A DNA stretch of 64,000 nt, taken from positions 372,001 through 436,000 of the forward strand of contig NZ_MVDD01000001.1 of assembly GCF_002843315.1 (NCBI RefSeq). Reading direction: 5' to 3'. The notes under the pieces are model-generated. The model did no database searches. It was given only the letters and a program-made list of their open reading frames with translations, and was not told where the DNA came from. This DNA comes from Labilibaculum filiforme (GTDB lineage Bacteria; Bacteroidota; Bacteroidia; Bacteroidales; Marinifilaceae). The translations under genes were made by a program, and so were the position numbers. Positions 9,651 to 17,363 of the stretch are shown here, piece after piece (within the stretch, counting starts at the first letter, position 1; each line of letters opens with the position of its first letter).

Positions 9651-10450
9651 TGGATAATTATATTACAATTACAGATGACTTAGGCAAGGAAATAACAATT
9701 CCTTTCCCTCCTAAAAGAATTATATCAACGGTTCCTTCTACTACCGAATTCCTCTTCGATCTAGGAATTGGTAAGCAACTTATTTCCAAAACAAAATTTT
9801 GTAAATATCCGGCAGATAAAATTGCAAAACTTCCAAATTTAGGAGGACCAAAAGATTTATACTTTGATAAGATTCACCTACTTGCTCCTGATTTAATTAT
9901 TGCAAACGAAGAAGAAAATAGCAAAAATCAGATAGAATTATTAATGGATGAGTATGCTGTTTATGTATGCAAAGTGCGCAACTACGACGAAGCTCTTAAA
10001 AACATTCTAAATGTTGGTAAAATGGTTGGTGCTGAACCCAAAGCATTTGAAATTGCTAATCGCATTCAATCTAATTTTGCACAATTACCAATTCTAAACA
10101 AAAAACAAAGAGTACTCTACTTAATCTGGAAAAACCCCTTTATGGTAGCAGGTAGAGATACATTTATCAATTCGATGTTGGAAAAATGCGGATTTACCAA
10201 CGCAATTGAAAATGATGATTCAAGATATCCTCAATTAAGTCCAGAAGAAATTCAAGCAATAAATCCCGATTTAATTTTTCTTTCGTCGGAACCTTTTTCT
10301 TTTAGCCAGCAACATATTCCTGAAATTCAGAGCTTACTGCCCAATACAAAAATAGAATTAGTTGATGGGGAAATGTTTTCCTGGTTTGAATCTCATCTGC
10401 TAAAAGCCTCAAGCTATTTTAATGATTTAATTCTAAAAATAAACTCTTAA
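9650..10450 (+). CDS. BtuF-like helical-backbone metal receptor protein without signal peptide
   Basis: A 266-aa protein with the two-lobe type III periplasmic binding fold: an N-terminal lobe beginning DDLGKEITIPFPPKRIIS, a long linking helix around residues 135-150, and a C-terminal lobe. Such proteins bind cobalamin or ferric chelates for ABC importers. Here the N-terminus is polar, with no signal peptide or lipobox, and no importer genes are nearby. It may be a cytosolic variant. Its start overlaps the stop of the upstream cotransporter. The substrate is unknown. Confidence 0.75.
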   Translation: MDNYITITDDLGKEITIPFPPKRIISTVPSTTEFLFDLGIGKQLISKTKFCKYPADKIAKLPNLGGPKDLYFDKIHLLAPDLIIANEEENSKNQIELLMDEYAVYVCKVRNYDEALKNILNVGKMVGAEPKAFEIANRIQSNFAQLPILNKKQRVLYLIWKNPFMVAGRDTFINSMLEKCGFTNAIENDDSRYPQLSPEEIQAINPDLIFLSSEPFSFSQQHIPEIQSLLPNTKIELVDGEMFSWFESHLLKASSYFNDLILKINS

Positions 10451-10481
10451 CCAAAGCAAAAGTCATTACAATTATTCTTAC

Positions 10482-10489
10482 TATTTTTG
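10482..10489 (+). promoter_or_regulatory. Putative Bacteroidota -7 element upstream of coaD
   Basis: TATTTTTG matches the Bacteroidota -7 consensus TAnnTTTG and lies 22 nt before the coaD start. No clear TTTG -33 box is found at the usual spacing, so this is tentative. Confidence 0.45.
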
Positions 10490-10511
10490 TTTAGTACTTA
10501 AAATTAATTTA

Positions 10512-10991
10512 ATGGAACGCATTGCAATATTCCCGGGTTCATTCGACCCTTTTACAGTAGGTCACGAATCAATTGTTACCCGAGCTTTACCTTTATTTGA
10601 CAAAATAATTATATCCATCGGATACAATTCTGAAAAAAAACAGTTTTTTCCAATCGAAAAACGAATTCAATGGATTAAGGAAGCATTTCACAACAATCCA
10701 AAAATTGAAGTAGAATCGTTTAGCGGATTAACTGTGAATTATTGCCAAGCAAAAAATGCAAAATTTATTTTACGCGGACTGAGAACTGCAGCCGATTTTG
10801 AATATGAAAGAGCCATTGCCCAAATCAATAAAAAAATGGTTTACGAATTAGAATCGATATTTTTATTAACAACCCCTGAACATACTCCAATTACCTCTAC
10901 CATTGTAAGAGATATTATTCGTCATGGTGGAGATGTTGCCCAATTTTTACCTAAGGTAGATGACCCAGAAGCTTACAAACTAAACCTTTAA
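10512..10991 (+). CDS. coaD: Phosphopantetheine adenylyltransferase (CoaD)
   Basis: This enzyme transfers AMP from ATP to 4'-phosphopantetheine, the fourth step of coenzyme A synthesis. At 159 aa it has the normal family length. The nucleotidyltransferase TxGH motif is T15-V-G17-H18 after the FPGSFDPF opening. The C-terminal TSTIVRDI block (the family's SSTxVR) is also present. The serine hydrolase gene begins 4 nt downstream, so the two are probably cotranscribed. Confidence 0.96.
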   Translation: MERIAIFPGSFDPFTVGHESIVTRALPLFDKIIISIGYNSEKKQFFPIEKRIQWIKEAFHNNPKIEVESFSGLTVNYCQAKNAKFILRGLRTAADFEYERAIAQINKKMVYELESIFLLTTPEHTPITSTIVRDIIRHGGDVAQFLPKVDDPEAYKLNL

Positions 10992-10995
10992 CCTA

Positions 10996-12132
10996 ATGTC
11001 AAAATTTGTCAAAATACTTGTCTTTATTTTGGTTTTAGCAAGTGCATGGATGTTTCTTGCTCCCAATTACTTGAGAACCAGTTTACTTTATTGGTATGCC
11101 GATCTTGATGACTATACCATCTTTGAAAATAAGGAGGTTGCCGTCGAAAATGGGAACGATTGGCAGGAAGATGCTGAATATAATGAATACATTCTTGATT
11201 CGGAAGATCGTGAATATCTAGAAGATCATGAAACCGTAGCTTTTTTGGTGATACAAAACGGTACTGTTTTATACGAAGAATATTGGGACGATTACGGAAC
11301 GGAATCCCTCTCCAATATTTTTTCAGCAACAAAAAGTATTGTTAGTTTACTCATTGGTATCGCTATCGATCAAGGAAAAATTAGCTCTGTTAATGATCCT
11401 ATCGGAAAATATTTGAAAGAGTTTTCGCAAGACGAACGTGGCGATATAACTATTAAAAATTTACTAAACATGAGCTCTGGATTAGATTGGGACGAAGCAT
11501 ATAGCAGTCCTACATCCATTACAACAAAAGCCTACTATGGAAAAGATCTACGAAAAGTTACCACCAGTCAGCATTTAACTGAAAAGCCAGGTGTTCGTTT
11601 CAGGTATCAAAGCGGAAACACTCAACTTTTAGCATTTATTGTAGAAGAAGCAACTGGCGAAACTATTGCTAAATATGCAGAACGCATGCTTTGGAAACCA
11701 ATGCAGGCTGTACAACCTGCTTTGTGGAGTTTAGACAAACAAGATGGTGATGAAAAATCGTTTTGTTGCTTTAACACCAATGCCCGGGATGCTGCTCGTT
11801 TCGGACAATTAGTTTTGAATAAAGGAAGCTGGAATGGAGTTCAATTGGTATCGGAAGAATATATCGCAGAAGCTACAAAAGCTGCTTCTTATCTTTTAAA
11901 CGAAGAAAAAACAGAAGCTTTAAATTTCTACGGACTTCAATATTGGATTCTTCCCTATTCGAATATGAATATTCCTTACATGAGAGGTCATCGTGGCCAA
12001 TACATATATAGTATTGCTGAAAAAAATGCAGTTATTGTCCGTTTTGGAAAACACAAAGACGACATAAAACAGGGGCCAATTACTCTAGATATTCCAAAGT
12101 ACGTAGACATTGCCCTAAAAATTATCAACTAA
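10996..12132 (+). CDS. Membrane-anchored serine hydrolase of the beta-lactamase / class C PBP family
   Basis: One N-terminal hydrophobic segment (residues 5-22) acts as anchor or uncleaved signal. The beta-lactamase fold has the SxxK nucleophile motif S110-A-T-K113 and Tyr204 in YQSGN as the second catalytic motif. The C-terminal third box appears as HRGQY. The preferred substrate (peptide, ester or D-amino acid amide) cannot be assigned; resistance to beta-lactams should not be inferred. It lies between coaD and the TlpA-like gene with short gaps. Confidence 0.85.
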   Translation: MSKFVKILVFILVLASAWMFLAPNYLRTSLLYWYADLDDYTIFENKEVAVENGNDWQEDAEYNEYILDSEDREYLEDHETVAFLVIQNGTVLYEEYWDDYGTESLSNIFSATKSIVSLLIGIAIDQGKISSVNDPIGKYLKEFSQDERGDITIKNLLNMSSGLDWDEAYSSPTSITTKAYYGKDLRKVTTSQHLTEKPGVRFRYQSGNTQLLAFIVEEATGETIAKYAERMLWKPMQAVQPALWSLDKQDGDEKSFCCFNTNARDAARFGQLVLNKGSWNGVQLVSEEYIAEATKAASYLLNEEKTEALNFYGLQYWILPYSNMNIPYMRGHRGQYIYSIAEKNAVIVRFGKHKDDIKQGPITLDIPKYVDIALKIIN

Positions 12133-12154
12133 AACCATCACTAGCATTTTTCCA

Positions 12155-13558
12155 ATGAAAATATTTCTACTATTATTTTTAAGCTTTATCTCAATAAACC
12201 TTTCGTTGGCCGATACCGTTCGAATTTATGGTACAAACAAAACTTACGCTGGATCGAAAATTGAAATTAAATACCACACTGATGTATTTACCTACTCCGA
12301 AAAAACCTTAACCGATTTTACGGTTCCTGCGGATGGCTCCTTTTCAATCAATTTAGATATTAATGAAGTTACTTTAGTATTTCTACCTCTTGGCGTTTAC
12401 AAAGGCTACCTTTATTTAGAGCCTGGAAAAGAGTATGAAATTAAATTACCTCCCAAAAAAGACCTAAGTCCGGTTCAGAAATTAAACCCATTTTTTGAAT
12501 TAGATGAACTTCTTATTGGGGTTGCGAATGTAGACACTAAAGATCTTAATATTGCTATTCGCACATTAGACGACAAGATCGATCCTTTTATAAATCAGAA
12601 CTTTCATAAGATTTACCGAAAAAAGGAGAACTCAGTAGGAATTGCATTTTCGGAAGAAGTAAGATTAGAATATAATGAGATAAGCAATCCGTTTTTTCAA
12701 GATTATTTAACCTATCGTTTGGGATTTTTGGATTACTTAGCTTATCCTAACTTATTCTCGAAAATTGAAGAGAAATATTTTGAAAACAAGGAAATCAAAC
12801 TCAACAATTCTGCCTATACAAGTCTATATAAAAAACAATATGGTAATTTTCTTACCGGATATTTTAGTCAAGTGGAAACCTCTGAACTTTCTCTTGCTTT
12901 AAAATCTGAAGACACGTATCGCCAAATTTATGAATTGATGCGAAATTATCCAGCCTATAAAAACATCCAATTTAGGGAGTTAATTATTGCCACCTCGGTA
13001 TTTGATGCGTTCACTCGAAAATTTTATAGCCAAAACAAAACCATCGAAATTCTAACCCAATTAAAAGAGCATAGCACCAACCAATACAATCAAGACTTAT
13101 GCGAAAATTACATTCGCAAAATTACCCATTTACAAAGCAATTACCTTGCTCCCGATTTTTCTATTGGCAAATTTAAATTAGCAAATTACAAAGGCAAATA
13201 CTTATATCTGAATTTTTGCAACACCGAAAGCTATCCTTGTTTACAAGATTTTAAAGAAATAGCAAAACTAAAAAAACAGTTTGGTGAACACGTCGAATTT
13301 TTAAGCATTGCCTGCGATTGGGAAGTAAGCAAATACCTTGAATTCACTTCAAAAAAATCAATTGATTGGCCAATCGTTCATATTGGCGATCAACAACATT
13401 TACTTGGAGAGTATAATATTAAAGCCTTTCCAACCTATATTCTTATAAATCCCGAGGGTAAAATAGTTAAAGCTCCGGCGCAGGGACCGAAAGAAAATAT
13501 TCAATTGGAGTTTATCAAAATTGCCCGAGATGCGGTGAGAAATTCCTCCCGAAAATAA
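12155..13558 (+). CDS. Secreted TlpA/thioredoxin-like protein with incomplete active site
   Basis: A 467-aa protein with a signal peptide (residues 1-19, ending LSLA), a beta-rich N-domain, a helical middle and a C-terminal thioredoxin fold (about 330-460). At the active site WCxxC is replaced by ESYPC, with Ser359 in place of the nucleophilic Cys and Cys362 kept. A further Cys355 lies four residues before it. The cis-Pro region (AFPTYILI) is intact, so the fold is preserved. Either Cys355/Cys362 form an altered pair, or the protein has lost oxidoreductase activity. It is followed by a hairpin terminator. Confidence 0.75.
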   Translation: MKIFLLLFLSFISINLSLADTVRIYGTNKTYAGSKIEIKYHTDVFTYSEKTLTDFTVPADGSFSINLDINEVTLVFLPLGVYKGYLYLEPGKEYEIKLPPKKDLSPVQKLNPFFELDELLIGVANVDTKDLNIAIRTLDDKIDPFINQNFHKIYRKKENSVGIAFSEEVRLEYNEISNPFFQDYLTYRLGFLDYLAYPNLFSKIEEKYFENKEIKLNNSAYTSLYKKQYGNFLTGYFSQVETSELSLALKSEDTYRQIYELMRNYPAYKNIQFRELIIATSVFDAFTRKFYSQNKTIEILTQLKEHSTNQYNQDLCENYIRKITHLQSNYLAPDFSIGKFKLANYKGKYLYLNFCNTESYPCLQDFKEIAKLKKQFGEHVEFLSIACDWEVSKYLEFTSKKSIDWPIVHIGDQQHLLGEYNIKAFPTYILINPEGKIVKAPAQGPKENIQLEFIKIARDAVRNSSRK

Positions 13559-13568
13559 GTACTAGAAA

Positions 13569-13600
13569 ACTTCCACTACTTTATAAAATGTAGTGGAAGT
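13569..13600. terminator. Convergent hairpin between the TlpA-like gene and osmC
   Basis: An 11-bp perfect stem (13569-13579 with 13590-13600) and a 10-nt AT loop between two converging genes. A short T run follows on the - strand side, so it can serve both directions. Confidence 0.7.
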
Positions 13601-13614
13601 GATTCTTTCCCGCT

Positions 13615-14070
13615 CTAAGCGACAGTTGCCTTTTTTAATTTCAATTTTAAATTTACCGGAGTAATGTTTCTTAAATTATCAGAAACAGGACATCTATCTT
13701 CAATTGCCTCCAACCATTTTGCTAATTGTTCCTCACTAGCATCACAATCTGGCATTACAGCTACATCAATTCCTTTGTAACCAGCTCTTTCATCAAACGA
13801 AGTACCAAAAAGACGATTAGGATTCAAATTTCCTGCCATTTTAATTTTAAGCGATCGCAATTCAATGCTCATTTCTTTCGCAACTACATGTGCCATTACA
13901 TTAACGCAACCACAAAAAGCTGCCAGAATATATTCTACCGGATTCGCTCCTGCATTTGTACCTCCAAGATCGGCTGGTTCATCAATAATTATTTCAAATC
14001 CTCGTGCCTTCACCACAGTTTTGGTCGGATTTTCGCTATGTGCACTTACTCTAAACTTTAAATCTGCCAT
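13615..14070 (-). CDS. OsmC-family peroxiredoxin-like protein
   Basis: A 151-aa protein of the OsmC/Ohr fold, which reduces organic hydroperoxides in the cytosol. The reactive cysteine is at C53 or C55 within AAFCGCVNV, and the second conserved cysteine is C127 in DRCPVS. The extra Cys55 next to the first is not universal in the family. It is a single gene, convergent with the TlpA-like gene and divergent from the Crp-type regulator, from which it is separated by 155 bp. Whether that regulator controls it is unknown. Confidence 0.9.
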   Translation of the reverse strand: MADLKFRVSAHSENPTKTVVKARGFEIIIDEPADLGGTNAGANPVEYILAAFCGCVNVMAHVVAKEMSIELRSLKIKMAGNLNPNRLFGTSFDERAGYKGIDVAVMPDCDASEEQLAKWLEAIEDRCPVSDNLRNITPVNLKLKLKKATVA

Positions 14071-14164
14071 TTATTTTCTGATTTTAATATTTTAAAAATT
14101 GTAATGGTTTAAAAATGCAACAAGTTTGCAGGAGATTAAAAGTTTTTTCGAAGTATAGATTCAT

Positions 14165-14172
14165 TATATTTG
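14165..14172 (+). promoter_or_regulatory. Putative -7 element of the Crp/Fnr-type regulator gene
   Basis: TATATTTG matches TAnnTTTG and lies 53 nt before the GTG start. No convincing -33 element is seen. Confidence 0.4.
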
Positions 14173-14225
14173 GTGTAATTAATCATTGAATTTAGACGTA
14201 CTTTTAAACAAAAAAATATCTGTTC

Positions 14226-14924
14226 GTGAAATTAGAATACCAAACCGATAGGCATCACACTAACGAAGAGCATGTTAGTGCGCAAGATTGCTTTAACGCC
14301 TTAACTTCTGATCAGAAATTAATGGTGGAAAATTACACCACCTTACTTCAATTTAGCAAAGGCGAAACTATTATAAAGCAAGGTTTTGTAGCATCTCACA
14401 TTCTATATATTGAGAAAGGTCTCGCAAAACTCGATGTAACAAATGATTCAAAAATTTCTACCATAAAACTTCTGGGCGAAGGTTCATTTATTGGAATGGT
14501 ATGCAGTTTTGCATGTAAAAATCTAGATTTTTCGGCTGTAGCTCTTGAAGAAACCGAAATAAAGATGATAAACATGGATATTTTTTTAAGCCTAATAAAG
14601 GAAAATGGAGAATTTGCACTAAAGCTAATTCGACATATGTCTTTAAATACAAACAGTATGGTTCATCGAACCAGTAGATTGGGAACCAAAAACGTTGAAG
14701 GTTCTATCGCATTAATACTAATTGAATTAAGCGAGATTTATAAAAGTGCCACATTTACTTTACCAGTTACGAGAATTGGTCTTGCCTCTTTAGCAGGTTG
14801 CTCAAAAGAAAGCACTATAAATACATTAGCAAAATTTCATACCGACGCCATTATTTCCGTGAAAGATAAGCACGTTCATATTCTAAAACCTGAAAGTTTA
14901 GAATTGATTATTAAAAATGGATAA
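14226..14924 (+). CDS. Crp/Fnr-family transcriptional regulator
   Basis: A 232-aa regulator with an N-terminal cyclic-nucleotide-binding-like beta barrel (about residues 30-145) and a C-terminal winged helix (about 160-225; LASLAGCSKESTINTLAKF is the recognition helix region). It starts with GTG. The N-terminus lacks the cysteine cluster of true Fnr and the Arg/Glu phosphate pocket of Crp is not obvious, so the effector is unknown. It stands alone and is convergent with the Nudix gene. It could sense redox or oxygen, given the respiratory genes in the window, but nothing in the sequence shows this. Confidence 0.88.
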   Translation: MKLEYQTDRHHTNEEHVSAQDCFNALTSDQKLMVENYTTLLQFSKGETIIKQGFVASHILYIEKGLAKLDVTNDSKISTIKLLGEGSFIGMVCSFACKNLDFSAVALEETEIKMINMDIFLSLIKENGEFALKLIRHMSLNTNSMVHRTSRLGTKNVEGSIALILIELSEIYKSATFTLPVTRIGLASLAGCSKESTINTLAKFHTDAIISVKDKHVHILKPESLELIIKNG

Positions 14925-14931
14925 AAGGATC

Positions 14932-15531
14932 TTATTGCTCGTTTATCACATCTAAAATAGAAGCGTAAGTATTTGCTTTAAATTCCTCAAGCTTATCTAG
15001 CGAAAGCCACCTTGCTTCCTGTATGTCTTCTTCGGTTTGGGGAATCAAACTTTCCGAGCCTGCATAACTCATTTTATACCAGTAAGTTTGCTTTAGAATG
15101 TGTTTCCCTTTCAACCAATAGGTATGATAGGTAGAATTTAACTCTTTTTCAATAATCAGCTTAGTAACCCCACACTCCTCCTCTACTTCTCGAAGCGCAG
15201 CATGCCGAATCAATTCCCCTTTCTCAACCTTTCCTTTAGGTAAATCCCATTTTTCGAGTCGGTATATCGCCAGCATTTCGTTTTTAGAATTGAATACTTT
15301 TCCACCAGCGGCTTCGATATATTTAAAACAGGTAGTAAAATGTTTAAAAAGTAGTTCCACCTCTTCAGCAACAATAAAAATGGCTTCCTTACTTTCATCT
15401 TCATCAAACTGAAGAACGAGACCTTCTAACGACTCCCCTTCTATCCAAGCATAAACCATTCCTTCAAAATTTACACTCTCGTTCTTATCTCCTAAAAAAA
15501 TGGTTCGATCTTTGAAAAATACTTTATACAT
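14932..15531 (-). CDS. Nudix hydrolase
   Basis: The complete Nudix box (GKVEKGE...REVEEECGV) lies at about residues 100-122 counted from the chosen ATG. It coordinates Mg2+ and cleaves nucleoside diphosphates linked to other moieties. A ~75-residue N-terminal extension precedes the domain. The frame is open to an upstream ATG at 15597, but I prefer the start MYKVFFKD at 15531 because the extra 22 residues are not protein-like and crowd the divergent pyrE gene. The substrate is unknown. Confidence 0.85.
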   Translation of the reverse strand: MYKVFFKDRTIFLGDKNESVNFEGMVYAWIEGESLEGLVLQFDEDESKEAIFIVAEEVELLFKHFTTCFKYIEAAGGKVFNSKNEMLAIYRLEKWDLPKGKVEKGELIRHAALREVEEECGVTKLIIEKELNSTYHTYWLKGKHILKQTYWYKMSYAGSESLIPQTEEDIQEARWLSLDKLEEFKANTYASILDVINEQ

Positions 15532-15624
15532 TTGCGCTAGAATTTTAAAATGATTTGGGAAAATACAATCAACTGAATTTCCGCTTTTTGAATTCATTTA
15601 ACAATCCATAAATCCATTGAAAGA

Positions 15625-16257
15625 ATGCAAGATACTGCTAAACAAGTTGCTGAATATTTGTTGCAAATTAAAGCAATAAAACTAGAACCAACAAACCCAT
15701 TTACTTGGGCTTCGGGATGGAAATCACCAATTTATTGTGACAACCGCAAAACACTTTCCTATCCAGAAGTAAGAACTTACATTAAAAAAGCTTTTGCAGA
15801 AGCAGTATTGGCGAAATACCCTGATGTGGAAGTTATTGCTGGTGTTGCAACTGGAGCCATTGCTTTAGGTGCTTTAGTGGCCGAAGAAATGAATTTACCA
15901 ATGGTTTATATTCGTTCATCGGCGAAAGCCCACGGAATGACCAACCTAATTGAAGGTGAAATTAAAGCCGGACAAAAAGTGGTTGTGATTGAGGATTTAA
16001 TTTCGACCGGAGGAAGTAGTTTAAAAGCTGTAGAAGCACTACGCGAAGCTAATTGCGAAGTGTTGGGCATGCTGGCTATTTTCACTTACGGTTTTCAAAC
16101 AGCAACAGATAATTTTACCGTTGCAAACTGTAAATTAGACACATTGAGTAATTACAACGTAATGATTGACCGTGCTCAGGAAATTGGCTACGTGAAAGCA
16201 GAAGATGTTGATCAACTAAAAGAATGGAGAAAAGATCCGGCCAACTGGAAAAAATAG
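15625..16257 (+). CDS. pyrE: Orotate phosphoribosyltransferase (PyrE)
   Basis: This enzyme converts orotate and PRPP to OMP, the fifth step of de novo pyrimidine synthesis. The PRPP-binding motif VVVIEDLISTGGSS is at about residues 119-132, preceded by the family's flexible loop (SSAKAHGMTN) and the N-terminal FTWASGWKSPIYCDNR block. The 210-aa length is standard. It is followed by a hairpin terminator. The divergent Nudix gene lies less than 100 bp away. Confidence 0.96.
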   Translation: MQDTAKQVAEYLLQIKAIKLEPTNPFTWASGWKSPIYCDNRKTLSYPEVRTYIKKAFAEAVLAKYPDVEVIAGVATGAIALGALVAEEMNLPMVYIRSSAKAHGMTNLIEGEIKAGQKVVVIEDLISTGGSSLKAVEALREANCEVLGMLAIFTYGFQTATDNFTVANCKLDTLSNYNVMIDRAQEIGYVKAEDVDQLKEWRKDPANWKK

Positions 16258-16287
16258 TGCCGCATTTTTATAAAAAAATAATAGTCG

Positions 16288-16320
16288 AAAGAGAGTATTC
16301 CCATGCGAATACCCTCTTTT
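16288..16320 (+). terminator. Terminator after pyrE
   Basis: A 13-bp stem with one mismatch (16288-16300 with 16306-16318), a short loop and a T run. Confidence 0.75.
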
Positions 16321-16328
16321 GCACGCTA

Positions 16329-16340
16329 AAGGAGGAAGGG
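16329..16340 (+). promoter_or_regulatory. Unusually strong Shine-Dalgarno site before the SRPBCC gene
   Basis: AAAGGAGGAAGG sits 4-12 nt before the ATG. Bacteroidota genes rarely use such a site, and none of the neighbouring genes shows one, so it is a clear exception and fixes the start codon. Confidence 0.6.
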
Positions 16341-16344
16341 ACAA

Positions 16345-16842
16345 ATGTCGACAACAAAAATTATTAGTGAAGTAAAAAAGATTCCACATACAGTAACTGA
16401 TGTGTATGGTTTCTTTTCGGATTTCAGAAAAATTGCCAAAGTATTCGAATTAGCAGCTAACAATCCACAAATTCAGGAACAAATAGAAGCTCAGGCAAAG
16501 AAAAAAGTAAATTTTAAAGATTACATCGAGCATTGGGAAGCTACCGAAAACAACTGCACTTTCGTGATAAAAGGTTTTGGTGAGGCAGGTTTAGAATTTG
16601 TAGAAAAGGAAGAAAATAAAGTTCTAAAAATGACAGGATATGGCAGAAGTCCTTTCGAATTTTACATTTGGATTCAGCTGGTAGAAAAAGATGCTTACGA
16701 TACTCGAATTCGATTAACCGTTCATGCTGAGCTAAATGCAATGATGAAAATGATGTTGAAAAAGAAATTAGAGAAAGGAATTGATCAACTGGCCGATGGC
16801 CTTACCCAAATTCCTTACAATATGCTTCAAAATATAGAATAA
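16345..16842 (+). CDS. SRPBCC (START-like) superfamily protein
   Basis: A 165-aa soluble protein with the helix-grip pattern: N-terminal strand with KKIPHTVTDVYGFFSDF, central strands around ENNCTFVIKGFGEAGLEF, and a long amphipathic C-terminal helix (MMKMMLKKKLEKGIDQLADGL). Members bind lipids or other hydrophobic ligands; the ligand here is unknown. It forms a single-gene unit with its own strong ribosome binding site and terminator. Confidence 0.75.
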   Translation: MSTTKIISEVKKIPHTVTDVYGFFSDFRKIAKVFELAANNPQIQEQIEAQAKKKVNFKDYIEHWEATENNCTFVIKGFGEAGLEFVEKEENKVLKMTGYGRSPFEFYIWIQLVEKDAYDTRIRLTVHAELNAMMKMMLKKKLEKGIDQLADGLTQIPYNMLQNIE

Positions 16843-16857
16843 CAAATTTACTTGCAC

Positions 16858-16887
16858 AGCTGTTGAAAATTTCAACAGCTTTTTTTT
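16858..16887 (+). terminator. Terminator after the SRPBCC gene
   Basis: Stem AGCTGTTGAA with TTCAACAGCT, followed directly by eight T. Confidence 0.88.
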
Positions 16888-16920
16888 GGTTATCCATTTT
16901 TTTAGATAGCTTTGCGTTTA

Positions 16921-17253
16921 ATGATTCTAAATAAGAAAAATAGAATTCTTGCTTGGCTATTAAGCATAGCTTTCGTTCTGCCTATTTTAATAAAAGCAGA
17001 ACACATGATGTTTCCCAACCACGAGCATCACGGACACCTGTGCTCACACAACACCTCTGATGTAGAGAATGTTTGTGAAATTCAGGAATTCGATTATTTT
17101 TTCTTTTCTCCAGCAACTATTGTTTGTATTCCTGCCATTGCGATTTTCAATTTCGAAATTCCTGTTCTGGAGTCCATCCAAAAAATATTTCAAGAAACCC
17201 CACTTTATTATAGCCTTAGAGCTCCTCCATTTATGTCTCATACAATTTATTAA
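16921..17253 (+). CDS. Small secreted or membrane protein with His-rich stretch, upstream of TonB receptor
   Basis: A 110-aa protein. I chose the ATG rather than the in-frame TTG nine bases upstream. An N-terminal hydrophobic segment (about residues 9-26) is followed by a His-rich segment, NHEHHGHLCSH, which could bind a metal ion. A second hydrophobic stretch follows near residues 60-75. The TonB receptor with a His/Glu-rich loop begins 110 bp downstream, so the pair may work together in metal uptake or sensing. I do not recognise the family. Confidence 0.6.
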   Translation: MILNKKNRILAWLLSIAFVLPILIKAEHMMFPNHEHHGHLCSHNTSDVENVCEIQEFDYFFFSPATIVCIPAIAIFNFEIPVLESIQKIFQETPLYYSLRAPPFMSHTIY

Positions 17254-17363
17254 CTGATTGAATAGCAATCAGTAATTAGCTGTCGATAAGTTTTTTTAAA
17301 CTCATCGACTAAGTCTATGTAATTTAAATTTTATCACATAAATCAATATAACTCTGAGTTTTT

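Noticed and set aside
10996-12132. Antibiotic-resistance beta-lactamase
   Set aside because: Only the fold motifs are present; the protein belongs to the broad serine hydrolase group and nothing points to beta-lactam hydrolysis.
13726-14095. + strand ORFs opposite osmC
   Set aside because: They mirror the conserved OsmC coding frame and have no protein-like composition of their own.
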